From: Strongylocentrotus purpuratus | Lineage: Eukaryota; Echinodermata; Echinoidea; Camarodonta; Strongylocentrotidae | Direction of reading: 5' to 3' | Assembly (NCBI RefSeq): GCF_000002235.5 | Contig: NW_022145606.1 | Span: 16,756,254 to 16,820,253, forward strand | Length of the DNA: 64,000 nt | Shown: positions 12,501-25,375 of the stretch, in pieces | Layout of the letters: each line of letters begins with the position of its first letter | Position numbering within the stretch: the first letter of the stretch is position 1 | Program-made: the position numbers and the translations under genes | The notes under the pieces: model-generated | What the model saw: the letters and a program-made list of their open reading frames with translations, nothing else | Database searches by the model: none | Told to the model about the DNA's origin: nothing

Positions 12501-14084
12501 GTCTGTCTGGCTGTCTTGTCTTGTAACGAATGTCTGATGTTTAGTCATGCATGCAGAGATTCAAATGAAAATTGTACCTAAATGTACTGCGAAGATCACT
12601 CTATCAAGACATTTTTTTCTGACTCACTCTGTATATAAATCTGTATCTGATATTTTTTTCGTCGAGACTTTCATTCAGTCTGTCTGGGACAGCACATGAG
12701 GATAATTAAGCTTTATCCTTCTAATCAAAGAAAGGGAAGGAAGCTGGATTCGATTAACGGATCAGTTAGTTGTGTTCACGTGACATCAACACCTGACATG
12801 CTGCTAACAAGTGTTTCATTTGCTTTCGACATGTGAGGAGGCTCAATTAGAAAGAAAATATAAGAAGAAATTCGTAACTACTAACAGCTTATCACTTTCA
12901 AACATTATGATATAATCAGAATGGGCGAATCTAGGTAAAGAGACAACTATACCTTACCTTTTCAATATCCATAGATGAAGATGTTAAAACTACTTTAAAA
13001 AAGAAAGTTTGGAAGAATAAGAAAGAGAAAAAAAGGGGGAGACATTAAATATAGCTAAAGTAAAGGGATATTGGAAAAGGAGAAGTCTCGCTGAAGGAAG
13101 ATAGAAACGAAGGTGGGGAAATTGAGATAAAAATCAATTTGTAAGTGCGGTGGATGGGAAGACCAAAGAAAAAGAGACAACCGTTCTTTCATCGAGTGAC
13201 CTTTTATTTCTTCTTTTGAAGGAATACTGACACATCCAAATCAAGAATATACATTTGCTGCATGAATGAATGACGATTATCTAATTTAATTTATCGTGTT
13301 TTCAATATCTGCCTGAGAAGATTTCAGTATAGAGAAACACAAACAAGGGGGTTCTAAACATGTCACGGTGAATCATATTAATAATTCATTTACAACGAAA
13401 TGAAATAAATATAAATAAATAGTAGACAACTGAAATTGCCTTCTAGGTCCAATTAAATCATTTGCAATGTTATTTCAGGACGATTTTTGTTTTAATGAAG
13501 GAAAGTGGAATAATGAAGAGATGCACTCAATGAGATAGAAGGTGTAGAATGAGGACAATAACGTCTAATCAATGGAGGCATAGGACAGCACAAAAGAGTG
13601 ATTTTCACAACCGGAAGCTTCAATTTCCTCTCTGCCAGTGACATTTACTGGTCGATTCCCCATTGACTTTTTTGACAAGAGATGTTGGTGGGAGGTTAAT
13701 ATTTTATAGTGATGTCATACTTTTTTTTTATTGCACTCACCAGGGTTTTTTTAATAAATATGTTACAAGCTTGGATCGACGAGAGAGGATCAGTTTTAAG
13801 AAAAGAGGTTAACAAAAGAAACTCAATTATATTTAATAATAAATTCATTCGAATAGATGGATGCGCACTGTACGATCAGGACTTAAAACAAATTATAAAG
13901 TACATCATTTGGTGGATAGAAATGTAATTTAAAATCAAGAAGGTAATTTGAAAATATGGGATTAAGTCCGACCAAAATAATCAAATATATTTGGCATTCC
14001 CATTAACATGATTCATTTTTTTTTAACAAAAACGATTTTGATGTTGAATACACCGGTTAAAAATGCAATTTCTCTTTTTTTTTT
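12501..14084. other. No gene recognised
   Basis: AT-rich with a GA-rich purine patch at about 13010-13110. The open frame at 13709-13927 has no recognisable domain. Confidence 0.5.
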
Positions 14085-14395
14085 AAATGTGTGTAATTTT
14101 AATGATGTTTCTTCTAGATTATTATATACTCTGTTCCATTTAAATACAACGATTCCAATTTGAACAGCCGTTACACGAAAACAATAATGTTTTATCCAGA
14201 ATTCTAACTATGCGCTTGAAGAACTGGCTTTCAATAACGATGTTAATGTGTGTAATTTCCGTGATGTAACTTCTAGATTACTAAATACCCTGTTCCATTT
14301 AAATACAACGATTCCAGCTTAATAACAGCCGTTAAACAAAAACAATATTTTTTTAGCCAGAATTCTAACTATGCGCTTGAAGAACTGGCTTTCAA
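14085..14395. repeat. Two-copy tandem duplication, about 150-160 bp
   Basis: GTGTGTAATTT, CTTCTAGATTA, CTGTTCCATTTAAATACAAC, CAGAATTCTAACTATGCGC and TTGAAGAACTGGCTTTCAAT occur in the same order at about 14088-14236 and 14247-14395. The copies are about 90% alike by eye. Confidence 0.9.
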
Positions 14396-14649
14396 TACCT
14401 CAAAAATCGTTCCCTCTCCAGGGAGAAAAAGATCTTTATACTGACGCCTGCGTGCGTGAGCTTTGCATCTTGTTTGCATTAATGCTCGATGCCAAGCCGA
14501 ATGTCAACCATTTCAGGCAGAACACTACAAAAAAATCATATGTTCCATGTCAAGTCTTTGAGAACATAACCCTGCGGTTGAAACATGATATTCTTGATAT
14601 TCACTCCCGGAAATGGCAACGTGGTTCGCAACATTTACTATAGGGCGTT

Positions 14650-14850
14650 TTAAAGCCACACTGTACTACTTGTAGCTACTTGCTCCCTCTATATAGAAAA
14701 CTTCCCCGATCGGTGCCTGTTGGTCCCCCATGATCATCCTTTTCTTGTTCTTATGTTAATTCAGAGCTGAATTGAAGAGATAGCCACATGTCATTGGCCT
14801 TAATATGTGGTCTAATCCCTTCTGGCTGAACTAGTACAGCCGGCCTTTAA
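14650..14850 (+). mobile_element. TTAA-flanked MITE family, copy 1
   Basis: The left terminus TTAAAGCCACACTGTACTA mirrors the right terminus TAGTACAGCCGGCCTTTAA, and both outer ends are TTAA. Internal landmarks are CCCTCTATATAG, TTGGTCCCC and TTAATTCAGAGCTGA. The TTAA ends are what piggyBac-type elements leave. No transposase is encoded. Confidence 0.85.
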
Positions 14851-15578
14851 GCTCATCAGACGTGTGGCCCTATCATGTGGTTTCGATTTTATGTTACTAG
14901 ATATGAATCAAAATTAATAATAACAAGACAGAAAACATGATTAATAAACCTCAATAATATCATATACAATACTCATGTTCATGAATAACTTGAATATGAT
15001 ATCATCGACATTTTTTTAAATATCCCAATTTTCAATACCCAAAATTGTAATTACTGCTGAATTGTGAGCTTTCTTGAACTTCAGGTCCTGCAATAATTAC
15101 ACAGCAATCACAATAGGTATTTTCAGGTAAAACTGTTAATAGCCTTTTTCTCGATACCGTTTCATTTCATATCTATCACTTTTCATGAAATAAGCGGTAA
15201 GTATGATCTCTCAATATATTAAGAGCTTCATAAAGCAAGCGAGGTTACCTCAATGTTATTTTTAGAAATATCATCAAATAGTCTCTTTTTATTATCCATC
15301 AACAAACAGGTGGTGAACAGAAACCATCTGAAATTGAGAAAATCTCCGGAAAATGATCTTCCAATCAATGCAAAGCCTTCGCAAAGCGCCAAATATTACC
15401 GTAATGACATTTCGCAAAATTCGCCAATGTTCCTTCTACGAATCAGACCATATGGTGCAGCTTTTTGATCAGCGTCATAGCGAAGCGAGGTAAATGTATG
15501 TCAATTTACACGACTGTCCCTCGCTCTCCCAAGAGGCTTGAGAGCGAATGGCATCCCGCATCACCCTGCATACACTCT
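14851..15578. other. No gene recognised
   Basis: AT-rich spacer between two inverted-repeat elements. The short open frame at 15253-15468 has no recognisable motif. Confidence 0.5.
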
Positions 15579-15954
15579 AGGTCTGTCCTCATCAGCTCAA
15601 GATTGCCAAATGTCCCGCTTTTTTAACTATCCCGATCGCAAATTATCCACATAATTTGCATCTTCATCAGTTGCAATTAGCAGATATTTGGTCGAGATAA
15701 TCATCCCAAGATATCTTGGGCTAGTTTGCAAAATATCCCGCTATTAGATCCGGTGCGTGTTCACCAGCCCTAAGACTCACACTATGCGCGAACGCTGAGC
15801 AAAATATCTCGAGCTAATAATTATCTCGAGCTCGAGTTTCAAGTTTCGAGGTCAAGTCTCGAGCTGATGAAAACGCGATTTGTAACTTCGGGATTATTTC
15901 CCAAATGAAAAATAGCGGGCTATTTGGCAATCTCGAGCTAATGAGGACAGACCT
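15579..15954. mobile_element. Inverted-repeat DNA element, 376 bp, TIR about 45 bp
   Basis: The left end AGGTCTGTCCTCATCAGCTC continues through GATTGCCAAAT. The right end mirrors it: ATTTGGCAATC followed by GAGCTAATGAGGACAGACCT. The interior has repeated ATCTCGAGCT words. No ORF is present, so it is non-autonomous. Confidence 0.85.
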
Positions 15955-16818
15955 TCTGTCTTTGTTTGCACTCATACTCAGCGAAGACTACACTGTGTTT
16001 TATTGAAAGAGGCCTTCCCTGACGTTTACGAAGGCAATGACTTTTGGTCTGTAAATACTCAATCCTCTACTCAATCTTTTTGTGTGGTTCTGAGGTTATT
16101 AAAGGTTTCATGAAATATTCACCAGGCGAATGTTATAAGACAATGGAAATGCTCATTCTGGAATGGACGTATTAGATCAGGCTTATTATTGCAGTGCTTT
16201 GGTATATAGAACTAACTGAATGCATTAACCTGTTAAAGTTGGCTTTGAAGGCCGTTTTGTATAATATTATTATGTACGTACACGTATGTCTTCGACTGCA
16301 TAACACATGCGCTTTTTTCATTGAGTCTGTTTCTAATAAAAGCAAGAAATTTGCGTATGACGTATTTGATGATTACGTAATAACTCATGACATAATAATG
16401 AGCATGGTGAGTGGAAGGACTGAGGCTGAATAGCCAACAGACGGGTAGGAGATATATGAGGACAAGTTTGCCAGATTTCCCACACGTTTTATATAATTAC
16501 GTGTTAAAATGACCGATAAAGGGATAAATTAATTCGAAGCTCTGAGAGCTGTAACAGCCTCATTTCATTAGAATATATAAACATGCTTCAAGGGAGAATG
16601 GCTTTGTATCTACTTAAAAATAAATAATGCTACTACGCACTGTGTAGAAAAACAAACCATTTGCCGAAAAACAAAAGGGTATTAACCACTATAGAGTTTA
16701 CACCCTTCTGGTAGTTAACAGATTAAACAGTCTCTGAAGCGGGTTCATTTTGCCTTGATTGAACTGGATGAAACATATGGATATCACGAATATGAAATTT
16801 GTTACATTGACTTATGGG
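15955..16818. other. No gene recognised
   Basis: AT-rich spacer. The open frame at 16194-16433 has no recognisable features. Confidence 0.5.
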
Positions 16819-17015
16819 TTAAAGCCCATCTGCACTAGTTTGGCCAGGAGAGGGATTAGACCTCCCTGCAAGGTTACTGAGGGTGGTTATCTCATCAAAT
16901 CAGCTCTCAATTAACATAAGAAAAAGGGGATTATGAGGGACCAATGGTCACCGATTAGGCATTGTTTGCTATATAGAGGGGGCAAGTAGCTATAAGTAGT
17001 GCAGTGGGGATTTAA
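16819..17015 (-). mobile_element. TTAA-flanked MITE family, copy 2 (reverse orientation)
   Basis: Reverse complement of the element at 14650-14850, starting TTAAAGCCCATCTGCACTAG and ending GTAGTGCAGTGGGGATTTAA. Landmarks TTAATTGAGAGCTGA and CTATATAGC are present on the minus strand. Confidence 0.85.
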
Positions 17016-17695
17016 GATCATGAAAATGGGGGTCACATACCTGACGGCAATGTACGGGAGGTCCTGTCAGTGTGGACATGCCTTTAAACCAACCTGATGC
17101 CTGCCAATCGCAATCGAGACAATGCCAACCAACAAACCCTGCCCAACTCAAAGTAATTGGCAATTCGTGATTGGTCTGGCGATAGCATCTTTTCATGAGA
17201 CGCGAATAATATTGTGTGAGTGTGTGAGTGCGCGCTTGTGTTTTTTTTTTTGTGGAGGGGGTATGTAAGCTTGAGTAGCACGCTCTCTCTCTCTCTCTCT
17301 CACTCTCCTCTTCTCTATTCAGAGAGAGAGAGAGAGAGAAAAAAAAGAGAGAACTTAAGGTATAGATTCTAATTATACTTGTGTAAATTCCGGCGCGTAC
17401 TCTTTTTTGTGATTTGGCAGATTTACTGGACCAAAACAAAGACGTATTTTACTTTCATCATCACATATATCTACAGATTTGAGATTGAAAATGAGGAGAA
17501 TTATAATGAGTGTGCAACGTTTGCTTTACGGTTCTTCGTCATAGTGACGTCATTATTCCACACAATTCTCGTCTTCTACTTCACGCCGGGTTCCATTGGT
17601 TGCACCACTGACGTCACGTGACCTCATTGCACCATACGGCCAAGCTGCGACATCTGACTAAGATGTGAAACCATTGAAGTATTACATTAGTGAAA
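17016..17695. other. Spacer with opposed (CT)n and (GA)n runs; no gene recognised
   Basis: A CT run at about 17283-17302 and a GA run at about 17322-17340 form a self-complementary pair around TCTCCTCTTCTCTATT. The long minus-strand frame at 16990-17439 is built from the repeat and part of a MITE. Confidence 0.6.
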
Positions 17696-17961
17696 CAGGG
17701 GGTGTTTTACAAAGATCCTAATTTGGACTTAAAAAATTATGGAAAGCCATTTGTAGCCTTAAAATAAAATATATTCACAAGCTAAAATTCAAGTATTTTA
17801 GACTTTTTATAAATTCCACATTTAGAACATATTTGAATCAACATTTTATGCGTTTGAAAATAACTTTTACAAAATATTTTCATAGATCCTAACGGCTTTC
17901 CATTATTGTTAAGTCCAGCTTAGAGATAAGTGCAACTTAGGATCTTTGTGAAACACCCCGT
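17696..17961. mobile_element. Long-TIR MITE family, copy 1
   Basis: The left end CAGGGGGTGTTTTACAAAG, then ATCCTAA and a TGGACTTAA core, is mirrored at the right by TTAAGTCCA, ACTTAGGATC and TTTGTGAAACACCCC. The 5' arm is shorter here because one GAACTTAACTCTAAG segment is missing. Non-autonomous. Confidence 0.85.
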
Positions 17962-18174
17962 GGCATGTTCTGCATGTTCCCACTCACTGTTCCGCTACAT
18001 ACAGCTGAAGGCGATGACATAGAGAAACTATTTAGTGTTTGGAGAGTAAACTATAAGGGTGCTTTAAGATAAGAGCGTGAGCCTATGTCCAAAATAGAAT
18101 ACTATGATATGATAAGAAATGAAAGTTAAGAAGAGTCAGTGAAGGGAGGGCCGTCATTTTATCCAAGAAAGAAT

Positions 18175-18320
18175 GATGAAAATTATAATGATTATGATGA
18201 TTATAATAATGATAATGGTAATACTTATGATGATGAGAGTAGTTGTAATAATTATATCAACAAAAATAATAGTAATTATAATAATTATAATCACAATAAT
18301 AATATTTATAATCAAGTATA
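18175..18320. repeat. Imperfect (AAT/GAT)n repeat
   Basis: Trinucleotide-rich stretch of AAT, GAT and TAT. It gives an artefactual Asn/Asp/Tyr-rich reading frame (18139-18387). Confidence 0.9.
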
Positions 18321-18591
18321 TTGTGTGAGGTTAAACGATGAATTTAGGGTATTTGTTTTCAATTACTTCTTTGAAACAATCGACTGAAATTGCTATGAGA
18401 CATAGGTGTCGGGTATAAGTGAATGGTTAAACGGAATTGGAGACAGATTTACTTATTTAAAAGTCTATAGGTAGAGCGAGTAAACGTTTACAAATAGTTT
18501 AAGCCCTACCTTAATAGAACCACCTCAACAAAAATATAACTGGGCAGATAAAATGGCAATGGTCTAAAAATACAACGAATAGCATATAAAC

Positions 18592-18927
18592 CTGGGGTGT
18601 TTCACAAAGATCCTAAGTCGAACTTAACTCTAAGTTGGACTTAAAAATTATTTGAAAGCCATTGGCATCCTCAAAATAAAATATATTCAAAAGCAAAAAT
18701 TGAATTATTTTAGACCTTTTATACATTCTACATCAAGAACATGAAATCTCCTTGATAATATAAAATATGAGTGATTTGAATCAACATTTTTTTGCCTTTT
18801 AAAATAACTTTTACGCCTTTTAAAATAACTTTCACAAATATTTTGTATTGATGCTAACGGCTTTCCATAATTTCTAAGTCCAACTTAGAGATAAGTTCAA
18901 CTTAGGATCTTTGTGGAACACCCCCTG
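18592..18927. mobile_element. Long-TIR MITE family, copy 2
   Basis: Full-length copy. CTGGGGTGTTTCACAAAGAT, then CCTAAGTCGAACTTAACTC and TAAGTTGGACTTA, mirrored by TAAGTCCAACTTAGAG, AGTTCAACTTAGGATC and TTTGTGGAACACCCCCTG. It has an internal 22-bp duplication (GCCTTTTAAAATAACTTT). Confidence 0.9.
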
Positions 18928-20689
18928 GTCATACTAGGTTTGTATTCACGTAAATATGTCTGTTTCCCAAATAGATCGTGGTCTGTGTTCTGCCTGTAAG
19001 CTATTTTAAATGCACTTCGAGCGAAAAGGTCACTACTCAGCTTTGACTGATGGTTCTTCAAGAAAAATTAGAAGATAAGGCGGCTTATATTTGAGATTGA
19101 TAGCGGGGCGAAATGCCAAGATTTGCATATTTATGAAAAGAACGTGCTCATTATTTTCATGATTGTGTCCGTAATGCATCTATGAATTAGTAATGTTTAA
19201 AAATGAATTAGGGATGGGATATAGCATTACATGAAGTAGAACGGAAATAACAGCAAAAAAAAACGACGAAACTATTAAAGAACATATAAGGGACAGGAGC
19301 TGCGAGAGCACATGGAAATACGCCTATCAATTGTTTCCCTTTCTTTTCTTTGTAGATTTAGTAATCATGGTGCTTTTAAATTGCAAAACATGATTTCATG
19401 AGCAGCAAGATATCCAGTTGATGATATTTCTTCAAAAGTGTAGTAAATAAAAGTACAAACATATATATTCTATATATTTGTTTTGCAGTAAATTGAATTT
19501 ACCTGCTTCTACATCAGTGTAATTTAATGTAATGTAATGATGGTCATGAGTATAAACTGTTTGAATCTTCCTGTGCAACGTTGTAATCAGGCCTGTCATG
19601 CCATGGATATACCAAAGACTTCAAGATTAATTAGTTCTAGTGCAAGAATAATCTATACCTGTGTTACAAGGTTTGTCATGGAGATTATCATGATGAGACA
19701 TCGGTAATTATGCAAAGCCAATGTGGGGCAGAAAATAATCCTTTCATCAATCTGTGCCTATTGTAAAATGCCCGTGTGACACTTAAAATTCGCCAGTTCA
19801 GGAACGAGAAGAAAGCAACATCGATATCCACAGAGTATAGTTTGAACAAATGCTGTTTTGCCGTTTCTTAGGCATTTAGGATAAAGAATTCCCAAGGTAG
19901 TCCAGTGGAAAAATACGAATTAGGACACCAACAAACGTTGTTTATCTGAAACTTCTTTCTTTGAGGGGTTTTAGTATTATGTGGGCAATTCGATTAGCCT
20001 TAGGACAAGTCGAATGTTATATCATTGTCACCTGCCTGTGTATAATTCAACAACAAAAACACCGTTCTCCGGTTTCAGATCAATATTGATACTGGCCTGA
20101 AAAGGGGCTTTTTTATTGGTTTAAAAGCGAAAGCTTTAACAATGTATTCCTGCTCGTAGAACCTGAAAATGTGAAAGCGTTGTATGTAAAGTTTGCTAAT
20201 AACATTTCTCTAGTTTACTTGATTTCATTTTCTTTCAAAATTCCTCATTCATCTAAGCATCATTGAGTCTATGCATGTCAGTGGACAACACTGGTTAATC
20301 AGTGTAATTTATTGGAACTTTTGCCATGTTTGTAGATCATGTAAAAGGGTCATTGGGCAACAATAGAATGTTACAGCAGACGTATTCTGCACAGTAGATA
20401 TATTTCAGCTTTTTGATAGCTAAATTCAACGCTACTTCAGTTAGGTTATGCAGTCGAACTCTTATAGCAAATTAGATAAAAACGCGGAAATTGTTTATAC
20501 TCTATAACCTTCATGCTAATATAGTAATACATTCCGGAAGAATGGGACAATATAATTATATTATATTGAAAAATTGTATTTCCCATTAATGGGCATGAAA
20601 GCATTCGTGTGTCTTCAGAACCACACAAATTTATATGACCAATAACTATGACTAGGCACACAGCAATTACTATTACATCATCAATTGCC
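18928..20689. other. No gene recognised
   Basis: AT-rich sequence without supported coding or repeat structure. Confidence 0.5.
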
Positions 20690-20832
20690 ATCCACCCATT
20701 TACACCTTGGTGGAGATTGGTAAATGTGGATTAATGTCTGGCCAAAGGACGTCACTGCAAGGATTGGGATTCGAACCCTCAACCCTTGGATTAAGAGTCG
20801 AGTAAACGAACCGTTATTCTACGCGACGTCTC
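20690..20832 (-). mobile_element. tRNA-derived SINE fragment
   Basis: On the minus strand the right end reads CGTAGAATAACGGTTCG (A-box-like) and then GGGTTCGAATCCC (B-box-like) with tRNA spacing. On the + strand it is followed leftwards by GGCCAAAGGACGTCACTGC, a block shared with the other SINEs here. Confidence 0.7.
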
Positions 20833-21670
20833 CCCCAATTTAAGATATTCCGTGGCATTAACGGCATCTACGTGGTCATTAGGTGTGTAATTGGCCCTCC
20901 CAGGAAGAGGTAGTGAACATCTCAAAATGTTCAAAAATTTCACCACGTAAAAATCAGCCGTATCTACTTGCGTGGGCTCTCTGTGGCCTTACGTGACGTG
21001 CCGTGGATTTAAAGCAACTGCAGGTGGCGTTACGTGTCATCTTTCCTGGAATTACAGGGTATTACGGCTACAGTTTAAGAGGGTCGAAATTTCGGCAGAT
21101 AATTTGTGGCTTACGGCTGCTACGGCTGCTACTAGGTGGCCTCTACCTGTTTTTTTTATGGTGTCGTAATCCTTTGAAATAAAATAAATTGGTCCTAGAT
21201 CCCGATTTCTGGTTCAATTTTACGGGCAAGTGTTACTGTGGAATACGTGTGCAGTGCATAGACAATCTGCAGCATGCGGCAGCTATGGAGACTTTAATGA
21301 AAAAATAGCAAATGACCCATCATCGCCCTTACGGCTGGGATGTGCGTGAAAGTGTCACTGCAGCATTGGGCGGTAATCGACGATAGGGCCCAAAGCCGTT
21401 GTAAATTGGAGTTTGATTCGCAATTACACACAGCTGAGGATTTCATTATGCAATGATGAGAAGATTCACTGTCAGAGTGGAGGCCGTAAGCCCGGGCGAA
21501 TCGCATACTGATTTGATATTAGCTACAAGTGGCGACGTGACCACGTTGTTGGCAGTGGTAATTACACGCAATGAGAGTCACCACCCGATCAATAACGGAT
21601 AAAGTGTTTGACTTCTTCATGATAGGGACTCCAAAATAATGAATTGAACAATGAGTAGGTCTACATGTAA
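20833..21670. other. No gene recognised
   Basis: Somewhat richer in TACGTG / TTACGG words than its surroundings, but no reading frame or repeat could be assigned. Confidence 0.45.
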
Positions 21671-21870
21671 TAGACTGTAAATATTAGACATAATGGCGTC
21701 TTTATCATACAGAATCATTCATAATTGTAACAATGATAGTAACACTACATGGGCAACATGCAATAAACGGTAGACTGTAAACATTAGACGCAATGGCGTC
21801 TTTGTCATACAGACTCATTTATAATTGTAACAATGAGAGTAACACTACATGGGCAACATGCAATAAACGG
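21671..21870. repeat. Exact two-copy tandem repeat, unit 100 bp
   Basis: TAGACTGTAAATATTAGACA to CAATAAACGG (21671-21770) is repeated at 21771-21870 with only a few substitutions and no length change, which suggests a recent duplication. Confidence 0.95.
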
Positions 21871-22091
21871 TTGACAATTAAGTGTTGGAAAAGCTTGGTT
21901 TCTTTCTAATGGTAAATATAAAAATGAATTTGCGTCCATGTAATTAACTGTTGATAATATTGTTCGTACGACACACGCAATTAGGTTTTGTCCTCATTTT
22001 CAGAATTTCAGACTTCAATCCGGGATCTAATGATGTATATACCTAACGCTAAACATGTCCTTAAACCTACCTTCAACCCAATTTTATACTT

Positions 22092-22410
22092 CTGGGGAAT
22101 ATTTCATAAAGATCCTAAGTTGAACTTATCTCCAAGTTGTACTTAACAATTTGGGAAAGCCGCTAGCATATTTGAAAATATTTTGTAAAAGATATTTTAA
22201 AAGGCATACGATGTTGTTTCAAATCATTCATATTTTCTATAATTATTAAGGAGATATCATGTGCTTAATGTGGAATTTATTGAGAGTTTTGAATACTTGA
22301 ATTTTTGCTTTTGATTTTATTTCGATTGCAACGCTACAAATGGCTCTCCATAATGTTTAAGTCCAACTTAGAGTTAAGTTCGACTTAGGATCCTTGTGAA
22401 ACACCCCCTG
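22092..22410. mobile_element. Long-TIR MITE family, copy 3
   Basis: The left end CTGGGGAATATTTCATAAAG with CCTAAGTTGAACTTATCTCC is mirrored by GTCCAACTTAGAGTTAAGTT and TTGTGAAACACCCCCTG. The interior is inverted relative to the copies at 18592 and 56587, shown by TTTAAAAGGCATACGATGTT reading as the reverse of their middle part. Confidence 0.85.
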
Positions 22411-25103
22411 ATGACATAGATACTGGAGCATACTTCGGATCATCGTTACTTCACATCCGAAACTAACCACTATTAGACCAGATAAGAGAGTGCAGTAAAT
22501 CTTGGCCATATATCCGTTGTATCTATTGCAGACGGAACCAGATATTTAGATACATGTTTATCATAGTCGAGGCTGTATTTGTAATGAAAGAAATTGGCGT
22601 GTGTTATCTACTGCGGTATATAAAGTTCTTCACCGCTCCTACTTTATTATCTTCTTGGCGAAACGAATATAATGTTCGTCAAACAGTTAGCTGTAAAAAC
22701 AAACGTGTAAGCATGCTGTAGTCAATCAATTTGTTACTGACTTGTCTCGTGCATAATTCAACGCAATCTAATTTAAGATCACTTTATATTATACCCCCTC
22801 TAAAGAAAAGTATGTAATATTTTCAATCTTAACATTACCAAAAAATAATTGGTTGAATATGGATATTGCAAGTGAAGGTACATCAATTAGAATGTTCATG
22901 TAGAATGCACAAAATACAAGTATTGGTTGTTTGCAAGAATCGAACATGTATTACAAAAGTATTCAATGTTTGAAATGGTAAAATGGGTCAACAAATCGAA
23001 TTTGGCGCTTCAGTTTTCAATAAAGCCTATTATCGACATCCTGTCTCGGTGCCTGAGGCAGGAATATATATTCTTAAATTCCGCAACATTGAATGTGCAC
23101 CCTTTTGGTATTAACATTAATTTGCCTAACAATGTACACGAGCCAGCACTCAGAGACATGACGCTCCTGTATTAATCCATTTCCTCTGGTACAGTCTATA
23201 TGCGTACAATAGCTAATCAAATCACGTGTCTTGATCGAATGTAATACCCCAGGGATACTTCCTAGGCACTCTGCTATTTATCCGATGTTTTGGGTATAAG
23301 GCAAAGACAAAGCGGGTTTATTTGTCAGATATTGTCTTCGTTAAATTCAAATCAGCGGTTTTCTGAATGTAACTACATACAAGTAACGTAGGGTTTCTGA
23401 TTGTGATGACTTGGATACATGACCTGCGTTCATAGTATACTCACACGCCTATGGAATATGAATAGTACGCAAATTTAGACTTAATGTATCCTTTCATTTT
23501 TTCTCTTAAAAATAACCATTTGTTATCTCATACCTTTGATGGGTGATTGAAGTTTACATTTCCTACAGCCATCAAGTTAAAATCTACACTTTTTGGTTGT
23601 GTTTTCACATCTTAATTGTCTTTTTCTTGTTTGCTGTACTTTTTTCTTGTTTCTTATATTCTGGGGTTTTTTTTTCTGTTGGTGTCTTCGTTCCCTGTTT
23701 ACTTTGATTGTACGTGAAATAAACTGGTCCGATCTGTGAATTTTGTTAATACAAATTTTATTTTTATCGTAACAATTAGAAATGTAGAAAAACTAAATTT
23801 ATGGTTGCATACACTGTATGTTGAGAATGTATGTATAACTATATTTACCATGTTAACAAATAATAACCACTTTGATTATTAATCATTTATATAGTATAAT
23901 TAAAATACGTTCATGAAGAAAGGAACAAATGTTGATGAATTTTTTGTGTCACCAATACAATCACTTAGTAAACAAAACTCAAATCAATGTTCATAAAACA
24001 TGTAAAACAAGTGAGTCTAATCTAACGGAAAAACTACAATTCTGAATATTCAACTAATACATTAATGCATGAGATAGTGAACCATCTGCGTTTATTGATA
24101 GATGCCTGGAGTGCTCGAAAAAAGTATTCACAAACATTTAATTTCATAAAGAATCCTCAGAAATATCAAAAAGAAAACACCTGCACTTTTGCATTTTTTA
24201 AGTTTACGATCGCATTAATAGCGAGCAACGCATCCAAGATACGAGAGAAATAAAAACATCCGCCCCTTGTGAGTATAGTAGAGAGGGCATCGTAAATGCA
24301 TGATGTATAAATAATTTGTCATAAATGTGCTCCTTTAGGACTAGAGGGGTAACGATTCATGTCATACGCCCCCTCTCGTGCTCCGTGATAAAGCGTTTTG
24401 ACTGATAGGGTAACTAGAGGGGTAAATATTCCTCTCATTCGCACCCCCTCGATTCATTCAATTCAATGAAGGACATGTTTCGCAGTACAAAGACTGAATT
24501 ATACAGGGTTTACAAAGATTAAAATACATCAAAATTACAAATTGCAATTCTAAATAAAACATATTGAATAAAATACCAAATTACATAAAATACTTTACAT
24601 TCATACAATTATAGGTAATGTCAGAAAATATGTTGAAAGATATCGTAAAATTTATATTAAATTGAGAGTTAATTACATTCCCGCTACCAATGCAAGATAT
24701 TTCACGATAACAAAGGAAGAGGTCAAGGAGAAAGAAGAAGAAAGAGTGAGAGAGACAGTGAGAAAGTTTGCGAGTAGTCGAAAAATGGGGTAGATGCGCG
24801 CAATATAAGTTCTACCGTGTACTCACTTTCCAATATAAAGAAATCTTCACCCTATTGATCGTGTTACGCCTACAAGATTATACTAATAAAATGGCAAAAC
24901 AAACATTCAGACAAATTGAACGAAAACAAATCACACAAACAAGAAGAATTCATTATTAAGAAATACCTGAATTTTTGCTCTTCATATGTGAACACCCCTT
25001 AATGCTCACCACGATTGAGAGTAATTTATACCAACATCGATATCTGGGTTGTATTCCGGTTGACGTTGTGATTCCACCAAGGGGGATGCAGAGAGGAACT
25101 TGA
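22411..25103. other. No gene recognised; small duplication at 24335-24455
   Basis: AT-rich. ACTAGAGGGGTAA and CCCCCTC occur twice about 75 bp apart at 24340-24455. Nothing else could be supported. Confidence 0.5.
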
Positions 25104-25375
25104 GAACATCTTGCGATAGGAAAGGTATCTTGTGTGGGAGGGGAATAAAGGGGGAAGCAGAGGAGATGGGGAGAGATAGAGAAGAAAGGAAAAGAAAAAG
25201 AGAGAGGGGGAAAGGATTGGAGACGGGGAGAAAGAGGACTTCGAGAACATCATTGTCTTGGCCCTTATGTGGGAGGAGAATGAAGGGGGAAGCAGAGGAG
25301 ATGGGGAAAGATGGTGAAGAAAGGAGAAGAAAAAGAGAGAGAGGGGAAAAAATGGAGACCGGGAGAAAGATGACC
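25104..25375. repeat. Two-copy tandem repeat, unit about 136 bp, purine-rich
   Basis: GAGAACATC, TGTGGGAGG, GGGGGAAGCAGAGGAGATGG and GGGAGAAAGA recur in order at about 25106-25240 and 25241-25375. Open frames through it (for example 25026-25481 minus) are low-complexity Ser/Pro/Phe runs. Confidence 0.85.

Noticed and set aside
14371..14643. 90-codon + strand frame
   Set aside because: Its start lies in a tandemly duplicated noncoding block and the rest has no recognisable motif.
16990..17439. 149-codon minus-strand frame
   Set aside because: Combines GA/CT repeat sequence with the edge of a MITE. No motif.
18139..18387. Asn/Tyr-rich frame
   Set aside because: Direct translation of an AAT/GAT repeat.
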